Shown here piece after piece: positions 29,334-38,645 of a stretch of 64,000 bases of DNA. Within the stretch, counting starts at the first letter, position 1. Every line of letters starts with the position of its first letter. Where the stretch lies: NCBI GenBank assembly GCA_024639145.1, contig JAHEIZ010000003.1:62001-126000 (forward strand), written 5' to 3'. The position numbers and the translations under genes are program-made. The stretch comes from Actinomycetes bacterium (GTDB taxonomy: Bacteria > Actinomycetota > Actinomycetes > S36-B12). Below the pieces are notes generated by a model that saw only the letters and a list, made by a program, of their open reading frames with translations, was not told where the DNA came from and searched no databases.

Positions 29334-30278
29334 ATGAACAGCAGGAGCAATGGGTGTCGCGCGCGCACTGAAGGCGATCGCGGCCGAGGCAGGTGGCGGG
29401 TACTTGCGCCGCTGCCCTTCCTGATCACACTCCTCCTCGCCGTCGCGATCGGCGGAGCATCACCGTCATTCGCAGGCAGCATCTGCCGCGATGGCACCTG
29501 GACCGCATCCGAGGGATCCGGCACCTGCTCACACCATGGCGGTGTCGCCCAGAAGGGCGTGGCCAAGCCCGCAGGCTCCACGGTCATCGGATCGGGATCC
29601 GCATCAGGTATCAGCAGCACGTCAGGGACCTCGACTAGTACACCGGATCCGCTCGAGAGCAGCGGCAGCGGCAGCCAGGCCATTGATCCCGCGTCGAAGA
29701 GTCTCGGCTCCGGCGGGCGGGATGCCGCACTCGCCGTGCTGGCAGCGCTCCCCACGCGACCTTCGACAGCACCCGGATACGCGCGATCGAAATTCAGGCA
29801 CTGGATCACCCAGCCGGACGGCTGCTCGACCCGCGAGGCCGTGCTCATCAGGGATGCGATCACCGTGAATGCGAAAGGCTGCCGAGTGGTCTCCGGAACC
29901 TGGCTCTCGCCCTATGACAACACCACGTGGACCTCGGCCAGTCGTCTCGACATCGATCACATGGTGCCCCTGAAAGAGGCCTGGGTCTCGGGCGCCTCCA
30001 CGTGGACGGCGGCGCGACGGCAGGCCTTCGCCAATGACCTCGGCTGGCCCGGCTCCTTGCTGGCCGTGTCAGCTTCCTCGAACCGGTCGAAGGGCGACAA
30101 GGATCCGGCTCGGTGGATGCCGCCGAATACCGGGTACTGGTGCACGTACCTCTTCGACTGGGTCGACGTGAAGTACCGCTGGTCGCTGGCAGTCGATTCG
30201 GCGGAGAGATCCGCGATCACTGACGACCTGGCGAGTTGCCCGGATGACGGCTTCACCCTGGCACCACTGGCTCAGTAG
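29334..30278 (+). CDS. Secreted HNH-family (DUF1524-like) nuclease with DUF3761-like N-terminal module
   Basis: 'CRDGTWTASEGSGTCSHHGGVA'; 'SRLDIDHMVPLKEAWVSGASTWTAARRQAFANDL'; 'ASSNRSKGDKDPARWMPP'. Confidence 0.8.
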   Translation: MNSRSNGCRARTEGDRGRGRWRVLAPLPFLITLLLAVAIGGASPSFAGSICRDGTWTASEGSGTCSHHGGVAQKGVAKPAGSTVIGSGSASGISSTSGTSTSTPDPLESSGSGSQAIDPASKSLGSGGRDAALAVLAALPTRPSTAPGYARSKFRHWITQPDGCSTREAVLIRDAITVNAKGCRVVSGTWLSPYDNTTWTSASRLDIDHMVPLKEAWVSGASTWTAARRQAFANDLGWPGSLLAVSASSNRSKGDKDPARWMPPNTGYWCTYLFDWVDVKYRWSLAVDSAERSAITDDLASCPDDGFTLAPLAQ

Positions 30279-30328
30279 TCTTCGGGGCCCGATGTGCGGC
30301 CGGCGATGACGTGTTGCATCATCAGTAG

Positions 30329-31327
30329 GTGGATGTATCCCTCGCGCTCTGGCTCGGCACCCTGGCCGGCATCATCGCCCTGATCTCACTCGACTTCATC
30401 GCCGTCTCGCGCAAGCCCCACGAGGTGCAGTTCCGCGAGGCCCTCCTGTGGTCCGTGTTCTACATCGGTATTGCCGTGGCATTCGGTATCGCGTTGCTGA
30501 CTTGGCAGGGATCAACTGCCGGCAGCGAGTACTTCGCCGCGTACCTGGTCGAGAAATCGCTCTCCGTCGACAACCTCTTCATCTTCATCATCATCTTGAC
30601 GCAGTTCGCCGTACCCGCGAATCTTCATCAACGAGTCCTGCTCATTGGCGTCGTGCTCGCGCTCGTCTTCCGCGCGATCTTCATCGCCATCGGGGCTGCG
30701 GCACTCGATGCGTTCAGCTTCACGTTCGTGCTCTTCGGCGCACTTCTGATCTACACCGGAATTCAGCTAGCCAGGCATCGCAACGAGGACCCCGACCCCG
30801 GCGACAATTTCGTGGTGCGCAAGGTTCGTCAGCGCTACTCCTTCACTGACGACTACCACGGAACGAAATCGTTCATCAAGGTCAATGGCAAGCGGATGGC
30901 GACGCCCCTGCTCCTGGTTATGATCGCGATCGGCTCCACCGACTTGCTCTTCGCGCTGGACTCGATCCCCGCAACTTTCGGAGTGACGTCAGAGCCGTAC
31001 ATCGTGTTCACCGCCAACGCATTCGCCCTTCTCGGCCTGCGCGCGCTCTACTTCCTGCTCCAGGGCTTGCTCGACAAGCTCATCTACCTGTCCTTGGGCC
31101 TGGCCATCATTCTCGTATTCATCGGCGTGAAGTTGGTTCTCACCTTCGCGCACGGAATGAACCCCTCGATTCCGCACATCCCGACCAATGTCAGCCTGAT
31201 CGTGATCGGGTCGATTCTGATCATCACCGGCGTCGCCTCATGGATAGGCGTGCGCAGAAACCCCGATGCCATCGCCCATGCCGGGCGCGTGACCGAGCCT
31301 CGACATCGCGATGAGCCGCAGCCCTGA
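30329..31327 (+). CDS. TerC-family membrane protein
   Basis: 'AYLVEKSLSVDNLFIFIIIL', 'IAIGSTDLLFALDSIPATFGVT', 'NAFALLGLRALYFLL'; GTG start. Confidence 0.92.
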   Translation: MDVSLALWLGTLAGIIALISLDFIAVSRKPHEVQFREALLWSVFYIGIAVAFGIALLTWQGSTAGSEYFAAYLVEKSLSVDNLFIFIIILTQFAVPANLHQRVLLIGVVLALVFRAIFIAIGAAALDAFSFTFVLFGALLIYTGIQLARHRNEDPDPGDNFVVRKVRQRYSFTDDYHGTKSFIKVNGKRMATPLLLVMIAIGSTDLLFALDSIPATFGVTSEPYIVFTANAFALLGLRALYFLLQGLLDKLIYLSLGLAIILVFIGVKLVLTFAHGMNPSIPHIPTNVSLIVIGSILIITGVASWIGVRRNPDAIAHAGRVTEPRHRDEPQP

Positions 31328-31359
31328 GCTTCTCTCAGGACACGTCAGCAACGCGAACT

Positions 31360-31812
31360 TCAGGGATCCAGCGCATCAAGTTCACGGAGCAGGCCCATCT
31401 GCACTGATGTACGAGGGGAGTTCGTCTCGACGACCACCTGGGGCTCTGGCTCAACCTCAGTGATCACTGGTGGCTTCGCCGAGTCCAGCCGAAGCCTGTC
31501 GCGAAGTGCGCGCGGTGAGTTGGGCGCATAGATTCCGATGATGTCCGAATCACGCGGAACAACGGGATCGTCATCAGTGCTCGACATTGCGAGCAGCTCG
31601 GGCGCGGTCTGCAGCAGGCTTGCCTCGTCATCCGCCGCAGCCGCGAACCATTCCGGGGATTGACGTCGCGTCGACCGCATGGTGATACCGGCTGACTCCG
31701 GGTGAAGTTCCGAGAGCGGAAGCTGCTGCTGGAGGGCGAACATCGCATAGGCGACGGTGCTCAGCGAGGCAGCGGGATCCAGGTCGGTCGGGGGTGCCCC
31801 CTGATCAGACAC
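31360..31812 (-). CDS. Hypothetical protein in the pilus locus
   Basis: GTG start overlaps the 3' end of the upstream ATPase gene. Confidence 0.55.
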   Translation of the reverse strand: MSDQGAPPTDLDPAASLSTVAYAMFALQQQLPLSELHPESAGITMRSTRRQSPEWFAAAADDEASLLQTAPELLAMSSTDDDPVVPRDSDIIGIYAPNSPRALRDRLRLDSAKPPVITEVEPEPQVVVETNSPRTSVQMGLLRELDALDP

Positions 31813-33484
31813 GGCGGAACAGCCCCTTCTTTCGCGATCCCGAGACAAGTTCGAGCTCACCTTGTTCCTCGACTTCAACGGAGAGGGGCAACTCGACAGG
31901 CTCCGGCGCGTTTGCGTGGACACCGCCGGCCATTCCACTGCCGGCTGGTTTCGGACTGCTCACCTCGAACTCGACGAGCCCACGCCCGGGAAGGCAGGTG
32001 CGCGCGAGCTCGTTGTAGGCAGGACCGATGAGGGGATGGTCGAGAAGTGTCTGCATTCGGTGGAGATTGGTGGCCGTCAGAACATCCTTGGTGGCAAGCG
32101 GGATCACGCCGACGACAGGAACCCCGAGCCCGGCGGCCAGGATCTGCTCGCGCTGCATGCCGACACCGGCGACGCTCTGGTTGACGATGATGCCGATCTT
32201 GTCGCGGCTGATTCCCAGGCCGGACTCCTCGGCCGGTGCGGTGATCTCGCGAAGCGCGCGCGCCATGCCCTGAACGGCAGTGCTGGCGAGCGTGGTGATG
32301 AACAGCACCTCGGTTGCCTCCGGAAGGCAGACCTTCGCGATCAGAGGATCCAGGTACTGCACGGAGGTATCCATGACGACAACATCGAACATCCGCTGCA
32401 GGCTTCGAATGATCGTTCGGTAGAACTCAGGCCCGACAGTGTCTGCCGTGCGCGGACGAATCGGCGCAAGAAGCGCGTGAACTCCGAGTGCCTCCTCGAA
32501 CACCAGGTGACGGCGAATCGTGAGCTCATCCCACACCGGCTGGACGCGAATGTTGAGGGCAGTCGGCATGTACTTGCCGATCAGCGAGGCAACCTGACCA
32601 TCACGGGTGTCCATGTCGACGACGCAGACACTCAGCGGCTTGCCGCCCTCCTTCGATGCTCGAGCAATCGAGGCGGCAAGAAGCAGCGCTGCCGTCGATT
32701 TGCCCGAGCCGCCCTTGCTCGACGTCACAGTGATAGTCACCTGGCCGGGAAGCGGCGGTCGGGCGAGCAACTCCTGCGAAGCACCCGAAGTACTGCTCCC
32801 CATGGGTGCGTCAACCGCCGGCTGCTGCCCGATTCCTAGATGGGGCATCGCGGGTGAGGACGGAGACGGGTCCGCGGTGGCGGCGGGAGCGCCGGCCGAC
32901 GGGGGCGCGGTGGAGGCAGAGGCGTGCGCGGCCTCGCTGAGTCCGGGAATACCGGCAAGATCGGGATCGATGCTTGCAGGCACGGCGTCCATCTGGGCCT
33001 CGGCAGCGACCAGAGGGTCCTCAGGCCATTCGATCTCGGAGTCGAGCACCGCGCGCATGCACTCCAGCGCTTCGCGCTCACCTTTTTCCATCGGCATGAA
33101 GTGGACCTTGATCGACTCGGGTGCCACGCCGATCGCGAGAGCTTCGCGATCAATTTGTGCTCTCAGCGCCTCGAGCTCGGTCGAGTGCCAGATCGCCACG
33201 AAGACGTGCGCCTTCGCATTCGCCATCGCGACGATGGCTCGTGCTGTCTGCTCACGTTCGTCATGCGAGGTCGCGTCGCCACGATGAAGGGAATCCGAGA
33301 AGACCAGGATGCGCGAGTGCGCATCCAGGATGCCGCCCGAGAGCGAGGACCACATCTGCGCGACGCTGCCTTGGCGCTCTTGTACGCGCCAGACAACACC
33401 GGAGGCGTTGAGCAGCGCGCTCACCTCGGGTTCGGCCACGACGATGACGCCCGGCCCGTCTGACATTGTCATGTGATCACTCAT
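31805..33484 (-). CDS. MinD/ParA-superfamily ATPase, CpaE/TadZ-like
   Basis: Deviant Walker A 'TVTSSKGGSGKSTAALLLAASIA', 'CVVDMDTRDGQVASLIGKYM', 'DVVVMDTSVQYLDPLI' after an N-terminal non-ATPase domain. Confidence 0.8.
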   Translation of the reverse strand: MSDHMTMSDGPGVIVVAEPEVSALLNASGVVWRVQERQGSVAQMWSSLSGGILDAHSRILVFSDSLHRGDATSHDEREQTARAIVAMANAKAHVFVAIWHSTELEALRAQIDREALAIGVAPESIKVHFMPMEKGEREALECMRAVLDSEIEWPEDPLVAAEAQMDAVPASIDPDLAGIPGLSEAAHASASTAPPSAGAPAATADPSPSSPAMPHLGIGQQPAVDAPMGSSTSGASQELLARPPLPGQVTITVTSSKGGSGKSTAALLLAASIARASKEGGKPLSVCVVDMDTRDGQVASLIGKYMPTALNIRVQPVWDELTIRRHLVFEEALGVHALLAPIRPRTADTVGPEFYRTIIRSLQRMFDVVVMDTSVQYLDPLIAKVCLPEATEVLFITTLASTAVQGMARALREITAPAEESGLGISRDKIGIIVNQSVAGVGMQREQILAAGLGVPVVGVIPLATKDVLTATNLHRMQTLLDHPLIGPAYNELARTCLPGRGLVEFEVSSPKPAGSGMAGGVHANAPEPVELPLSVEVEEQGELELVSGSRKKGLFRRV

Positions 33485-33930
33485 CGCACACCCTCGGAGG
33501 AAGTAGCCGTGCTCTTGCGCCCAAAACGTCGAGTGGCCTTCGCCTCGAGGCGTGGGCCGTTCAGGATGAAGTCGGTCTTCGGGTCGAGCATGCGCACCGG
33601 CACGACAGCCTCGGCAAGAGCCGCGACCTGTTCGAAAGTCGAGCGTGCGACGATGCGCGGCGCCGCGGCATGCTCGGCTAGAGCACTATTGATGTCGGCA
33701 TGCATTTCCGCCACCACCTCGGGTGCATCAGCCATGACTTCGGGGATGGCACTCACGTCATCCGGAAGCGATGACGAACCGACTTCGTCAAGACCGTCGA
33801 CTGTGAACAACTGATCGAGGCGATCGAAGGCGGTGGCGCCGAACACCGAGTTGGTCGGCTTGCCCTGCTCGGGGTGATCGCCGTCGACGAAGAAGGCAAT
33901 TCCGTCAGGATCCTTCACCACCTCACTCAC
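33481..33930 (-). CDS. Hypothetical protein in the pilus locus
   Basis: ORF with GTG start overlapping the upstream gene; co-directional operon. Confidence 0.5.
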   Translation of the reverse strand: MSEVVKDPDGIAFFVDGDHPEQGKPTNSVFGATAFDRLDQLFTVDGLDEVGSSSLPDDVSAIPEVMADAPEVVAEMHADINSALAEHAAAPRIVARSTFEQVAALAEAVVPVRMLDPKTDFILNGPRLEAKATRRFGRKSTATSSEGVR

Positions 33931-34396
33931 CGCCTTCGAGTGACCACTGGGCAGGAATGAGATCCGGAATGGCATTCGCATGCTCGCGCATCGAGACCAG
34001 TTCGACGAGGATGCCCCGGGTGTCGAGGGCCAGGTCGAGCGCTTCGATCGGCAGGTCTGCGGGCACGTAGTCATGGCGATGCCATTCGATGGTGAAGCTG
34101 TATGACTCCTCGTCACGAATGGCTTCCATCGCGATCGCGAACATGGGGTCGTCCGTCGCGATGATCGCACTGGCCTGGAACCGAATCGCGGAACTGGCAC
34201 CCACCGCGCCATCGATCAAGATCGCGATGCGATGGAAGGGCGCAGAGGACAGCGTCAGGGAGTCATCAGTGAGCGAATCGGCCCACGGGTGCACCGGGCC
34301 GAGGTCGCCGATCGGGGTTACCGAGAGCACCAGGCCACTGCCGACCCGGCTCAGGTACTGACGGCCCGAGCCGTCGATGTCGATCCACGCCCTCAT
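33923..34396 (-). CDS. Hypothetical protein in the pilus locus
   Basis: 157-aa ORF; GGAGAGGGGG upstream of the ATG. Confidence 0.55.
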   Translation of the reverse strand: MRAWIDIDGSGRQYLSRVGSGLVLSVTPIGDLGPVHPWADSLTDDSLTLSSAPFHRIAILIDGAVGASSAIRFQASAIIATDDPMFAIAMEAIRDEESYSFTIEWHRHDYVPADLPIEALDLALDTRGILVELVSMREHANAIPDLIPAQWSLEGGE

Positions 34397-34420
34397 GACG
34401 CCCCCTCTCCGAAGGGGTAT

Positions 34421-34540
34421 CGGCTCGATTGGAGCCGAAGGGTGGGAACGCGGCTCGATTGGAGCCGAAGGGTGGGAACGCGGCTCGATTGGAGCCGAAA
34501 GGTGGGAACGCGGCTCGATTGGAGCCGAAAGGTGGGAAGC
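34421..34540. repeat. Four tandem 30-bp repeats, each with a perfect 6-bp inverted repeat
   Basis: cggctcgattggagccgaagggtgggaacg x4 at 34421, 34451, 34481, 34511; CGGCTC-GATTG-GAGCCG in each. Confidence 0.97.
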
Positions 34541-34555
34541 TCGTTCGAATCGCGG

Positions 34556-35356
34556 CTAGAACCCCATGGACCCGAGGTAGGCGTCGGTCATGGGAGCCCC
34601 GGCGAGGACGCCGATAGCGAATCCGCCGATGAGAAAGGGGCCGAAGGGGATGGCGGTGCCCGATCGAGCTCGGCGGGCGAGGAGCAGCCCGATAGCGACC
34701 GCGCCGCCGAGGAGCCACGCGGTCATGAGGCCCACCACTGCCGGACCGACTCCGATCCATCCGAGGATCAGGCCGAGGGAGGGTGCCAGTTTCACGTCCC
34801 CCATGCCCATGCCCCGGCCGCCGGAGAGGAACCAGATTCCGCCAATGGCCAGCAGCCAGCAGCCCGCACCCGCGAGCGCAGGGACACAAGGCCATTCCCC
34901 CGTCACGAGCCCGTCGATGGCCAGGCCCACCACTGCTACGGGGTAAAGGAGGAAGGTGAGTGGATCCGGCAGACGCTTGTGGTCGAGATCGATGACGAAC
35001 AGGGCCACGAGGATCGCTGAGGAAGCGAGAAGCAGCGGGAGAAGCCCGAGAGAGCCTGAGGCGATCGAGTAGGCAGTGAGCCCGCCCCAGATGATTGCCG
35101 TGACGAGTTCGACGATCGGGTATCTCGGAGATATCGGCGCGGAGCATCCTCGACACCTGCCACGGAGCAGCAGCCAGCTGATGAGCGGAATGTTGTCGCG
35201 ATTGGCCAGTTCACCCTCGCAGCGAGGGCACTTCGATCGGGGCGAGATCACGGATTCACCAAGGGGAACGCGGGCAATCACTACGTTCAAGAAAGATCCG
35301 ACCGCTAACCCGAGGAGGGTGAGCAGGCCAACGATGAGGATGCCCGAGGAGTTCAT
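34556..35356 (-). CDS. pilD: Prepilin peptidase / type IV leader peptidase
   Basis: 'CPRCEGELANRDNIPLISWLLLRGRCRGCSAPISPRYPIVE', 'VIDLDHKRLPD', 'GMGMGDVKLAPSLGLILGW'. Confidence 0.94.
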   Translation of the reverse strand: MNSSGILIVGLLTLLGLAVGSFLNVVIARVPLGESVISPRSKCPRCEGELANRDNIPLISWLLLRGRCRGCSAPISPRYPIVELVTAIIWGGLTAYSIASGSLGLLPLLLASSAILVALFVIDLDHKRLPDPLTFLLYPVAVVGLAIDGLVTGEWPCVPALAGAGCWLLAIGGIWFLSGGRGMGMGDVKLAPSLGLILGWIGVGPAVVGLMTAWLLGGAVAIGLLLARRARSGTAIPFGPFLIGGFAIGVLAGAPMTDAYLGSMGF

Positions 35357-35374
35357 GTCGGTTAACTCCGTTCG

Positions 35375-36130
35375 CTAGAGCGACGGCGAGGCGAAGTCCT
35401 CGGGAACGTGCACTCCGTTGACCGACTTTCGCCCGGCAATGCCCACTGCTCCACCGGCGATCAGAGCAGCGGTGATGACGATAGCCTCCGCGCGAGTGAA
35501 GCCACAGGCGCCGGCGATCTCATCAACCGTGTTAATGCCGTCGACGGCGCGCATGAATGCTGCAACCTCTGACGATGCAACGCAAATCTCGGCCTCGGCA
35601 TTGACCTGGCGCAGAACGGTCTCCTTGGTCGTGGATCCAGGAGCAACTCCGTTCCAGATGCGCTGAGATCGCTCCTCGCGTAGATCGATGGCCGAGATGA
35701 GATCCTCGACGGAGGCGGGCATGGTGCAGAGCTGATCGGTCGTCTCATTCGCCTCGGCCTGGACCTTGGACTTCGGGAGCGCGAGCGCCGCCCCGAGGCC
35801 CGCGAGTAAGTACTCGGCATGCAAGGCGGCGAGGGTGTCGACCGGCAGCCAGTCGCGATTGATGGCGAAGCGTCCGACTTCGTGATCTCGCTGCGTGTGC
35901 TCGACGCTCGCACTGAGCTCGCGGATCCGTGACTCGTCGAGGATTCCGGCCGCAATCATGCGGTTGGTGAGGTGCGGGGTGAAATCTTCCACCTGCACGG
36001 AGTACACCCCACCCTCGTACATGTAGATGGCGGCACTCGTGCCGGTCGCCGGATCGGTCGCGACCAGACGGCCTGTCCAGCCCTTCTTCGACTCCGATCT
36101 CATGGCCTTGGCCAACTGTGCGTTCTCCAT
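35375..36130 (-). CDS. DUF4388/PATAN-like protein in the pilus locus
   Basis: 'GWTGRLVATDPATGTSAAIYMYEGGVYSVQ', 'LTNRMIAAGILDESRI', C-terminal winged-helix-like segment. Confidence 0.45.
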   Translation of the reverse strand: MENAQLAKAMRSESKKGWTGRLVATDPATGTSAAIYMYEGGVYSVQVEDFTPHLTNRMIAAGILDESRIRELSASVEHTQRDHEVGRFAINRDWLPVDTLAALHAEYLLAGLGAALALPKSKVQAEANETTDQLCTMPASVEDLISAIDLREERSQRIWNGVAPGSTTKETVLRQVNAEAEICVASSEVAAFMRAVDGINTVDEIAGACGFTRAEAIVITAALIAGGAVGIAGRKSVNGVHVPEDFASPSL

Positions 36131-36137
36131 GAGTTGT

Positions 36138-36890
36138 TTATCGGATGAGATCGTCGGGCAGGGACACCTCGTGAACCGGGCATCTGGGAGCACCCGCATG
36201 GTCGACAGTGCCCACCATGAAGCCCGGGGTACCCGTGCAGCCGGTCTTGCGCTCGTCCCGGTAGATGCGCGCTATGCCGGAATAGGTGTCGAGATGCACG
36301 ACCTTTGCAGCACGACTTGCCGCCTCGGACTTGTTCACGACTGACGACACGTGCTCAGGAGTGATCTCGAGGATCTGATCACCATCACGAACGCGCCATT
36401 TGTAGTGTTCGAGGCTGAGATCACCCTGCACCTGCTGACTTCCGCCACCCGGCAGCAGCACGGTGATCGTGCATCGCGTACCCAGCAGCGGGGTCGTGTC
36501 GAGGGTCTCACCGGTTGCCAGGATGAAGGTGTTCGCCAGAGTGCCGGCGAATCGGCCGTAGCCCAGACGCACGTCGTAGCACTTACCCACATGCTCGCGA
36601 ATCAAGGCGTCCGCATCTTCGAAACTTGCCGCCATTCCCTCGATGAGCACTCGAGGCATGTCCTGATGGGTCCGCATCAAATCAGCGAGTTCCCACGAAT
36701 AGGAACGGATGGTGCGCTGCCCGGCTGTCCCCTCGTGATCCGAGCCGTGTACCTCGGCACCGGTGATCTTCGCGATGAAGTGCTCGGTAAGCCAGGTCCA
36801 CATCAGGATGCCCGGCGTATCGGAGTAGATCCAGGGAACCGGTTCGAGTGCCTCGGCAGTCATTGAGCGTCTGCTTTCTATCGCGGTCAC
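36138..36890 (-). CDS. Hypothetical protein in the pilus locus
   Basis: 250-aa ORF in operon, overlapping its upstream neighbour by 4 bp; no family recognised. Confidence 0.55.
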   Translation of the reverse strand: MTAIESRRSMTAEALEPVPWIYSDTPGILMWTWLTEHFIAKITGAEVHGSDHEGTAGQRTIRSYSWELADLMRTHQDMPRVLIEGMAASFEDADALIREHVGKCYDVRLGYGRFAGTLANTFILATGETLDTTPLLGTRCTITVLLPGGGSQQVQGDLSLEHYKWRVRDGDQILEITPEHVSSVVNKSEAASRAAKVVHLDTYSGIARIYRDERKTGCTGTPGFMVGTVDHAGAPRCPVHEVSLPDDLIR

Positions 36891-38047
36891 AGGATTCCCG
36901 CTGCACCGACCTGGGTCACTACGCGCTGGACAGCAGCGGCGGCCGTCTTGGGGAGTACGCCCAGCTCGGCAGCGAGCTCCTGCCGGCTCAGTTCACCCCA
37001 GAAGCTCAGGTAGACGGCTGCCAGTGCCATCGGATCGGCTGGTGACGTGCCGCGCGTTGAGGCGGGGCTCATGACCGAGTCGATGATGGCCTTGGTGAGC
37101 ATCGCATCAAGCTGAAAGCTCGTGCTGTCATCCGCCACGTCAATGGTGTCGGCAGCGTCGACGCCCTCCGACTCCTCCCCCATGCTCCCGCTGACTATCG
37201 AGTCGTAGTTGCGCATACCGGCGACCTCGGCCACCGCGATCTCGCGCTTGCGCAGGTCACCGACCGTGGTCTTCATACGATCAGCGAGTTCAGACTCAGT
37301 CGGACGACGATGCAGCGTGGCCATGGACTCATCAATGGCATGGTTGAGATGCATGTGATCGTCGATCAGCGTGCGACCCCAGGCGGCACGGGCAGCATCC
37401 TGTGGCCACTTGCGCAGTTTCCCGAGCATGAACGAGGCGAAGTTGAGCGTGCCATTGCGACCGATGCGATCTGCATCGAAGCGATCGGCATGATCCGAGA
37501 TGAAGAGGTACATCATCGACCTGGTGTCATCGTCATCGATCAATTCGAGATCGGCGACGAGCTTGCGGCGAATCGCGTATGTGCGTGGATAGAGCCAGTC
37601 AGTGGTGACAAGCAGGAGCTGCCCGAGGAGATCGCCGGGAATCGAGTCGACATCACGGAAGGGAACCGATGCCTCGACACGCATGTTCATGACCTCGAGG
37701 CCGTGATCATCACACCACTGGCGAATCAGCTTGCGCGCCTGCTGACCTTCGCCCTCATTCACCCAGATACGGCTCTGGCCGTCACTCCATGCACGGGTGC
37801 GCGTCTCGAGCGGAAGGTCGGCCATCAGGGCCGAAAGATTCATCTGCCCGGTCGTGCTCCAGTGAACCCGATCGCACACCATGGCCGGTGCCATCGCAAG
37901 AATGTCGCGTTCCGTGAGATCACCGACCACCATGTCAGGGATGCGGCGGCCCAGACGATGGGTTGCCGTGACGATGGAATCCTCGCCGAGCGCAATCGAC
38001 TCGGAGAGATCGTGCTCGGTGTCGAGGCCGACCGTGATGGCGGACAT
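36887..38047 (-). CDS. Divergent sigma-70-like protein
   Basis: 'GTLNFASFMLGKLRKWPQDAARAAWGRTLIDDHMHLNHAIDESMATLHRRPTESELADRMKTTVGDLRKRE' resembles sigma regions 2.4-3; C-terminal HTH-like 'LSRQELAAELGVLPKTAAAAVQRVVTQ'. Confidence 0.5.
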   Translation of the reverse strand: MSAITVGLDTEHDLSESIALGEDSIVTATHRLGRRIPDMVVGDLTERDILAMAPAMVCDRVHWSTTGQMNLSALMADLPLETRTRAWSDGQSRIWVNEGEGQQARKLIRQWCDDHGLEVMNMRVEASVPFRDVDSIPGDLLGQLLLVTTDWLYPRTYAIRRKLVADLELIDDDDTRSMMYLFISDHADRFDADRIGRNGTLNFASFMLGKLRKWPQDAARAAWGRTLIDDHMHLNHAIDESMATLHRRPTESELADRMKTTVGDLRKREIAVAEVAGMRNYDSIVSGSMGEESEGVDAADTIDVADDSTSFQLDAMLTKAIIDSVMSPASTRGTSPADPMALAAVYLSFWGELSRQELAAELGVLPKTAAAAVQRVVTQVGAAGIL

Positions 38048-38048
38048 A

Positions 38049-38459
38049 TCAGGCGTGTCCGGCCAGGACGCACATGGCGCGTGCGAGGGTGTCGGGCTCC
38101 TGCTCGACCCGTGTGCCAATACGTGCGTCGACAGAGTCAGGATCAGGAAGTGACGTGAAGGCGGGGTCGTAGGCACTTAGCTCATCGATCAGGCGTGCGA
38201 CCATTCCCACGGCGAGGCGGGCGGCCGGAGCCCCGGCAGTGATGTCGCTGGTCGTGCCGACGGTCACCGCGAGGGTGACGACGACGCGATTCGCCTCGGA
38301 CCCGACCCCGACAATGCGCACGGGGGCCTCATGGGAGAGCGCGATGACCCCGGCAATCGCAGCAGCAGCAGCGGGAACGCAGGCCCGAGTGGGAGCGACC
38401 CGAAGGCCCACCTCCACGACCCGCTGCAGACCAGCGGTGCCCTCAACCCACTCACGCAT
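38049..38459 (-). CDS. Hypothetical protein in the pilus locus
   Basis: 136-aa ORF ending immediately before the sigma-like gene. Confidence 0.5.
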   Translation of the reverse strand: MREWVEGTAGLQRVVEVGLRVAPTRACVPAAAAAIAGVIALSHEAPVRIVGVGSEANRVVVTLAVTVGTTSDITAGAPAARLAVGMVARLIDELSAYDPAFTSLPDPDSVDARIGTRVEQEPDTLARAMCVLAGHA

Positions 38460-38596
38460 TACTACTCCTTGACCCGATGCCTTGTGTACGTGCTCCCCTA
38501 TGACGTAGGTGGGTATCGGATCGGTTCCGCTGTGGAGTAGACCAAATTTCTAGTTTTTTGTCCCCAGTTACCTGGGCGGGACGTCCCCTCCCACGC

Positions 38597-38627
38597 AGAA
38601 CGGCCCGGGCAGGGCCCGGGCCGTTCT
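38597..38627 (-). terminator. Strong hairpin downstream of pilA
   Basis: AGAACGGCCCGGG CAGGG CCCGGGCCGTTCT, 13-bp perfect stem. Confidence 0.85.
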
Positions 38628-38645
38628 GGTCGCGCGTGGTCCTGA

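Noticed and set aside
31862-32839. 325-aa plus-strand ORF antisense to the MinD-like gene
   Set aside because: Overlaps a gene with an intact deviant Walker A motif; composition typical of antisense.
34421-34540. CRISPR array interpretation of the palindromic repeats
   Set aside because: Direct tandem repeats with no variable spacers and no cas genes nearby.
34377-34617. Short ORFs through the 30-bp repeats (RLEPKGGNAA / FPPFGSNRAA / GSIGAEGWER repeats)
   Set aside because: A 30-bp period keeps all frames open, so repeat peptides are expected by construction; no RBS or conserved context.
38541-38575. Possible Rho-independent terminator at CTAGTTTTTTGTCCCCAGTTACCTGGG
   Set aside because: The T-run precedes rather than follows the hairpin on either sense strand; the strong hairpin at 38597-38627 fits pilA termination better.
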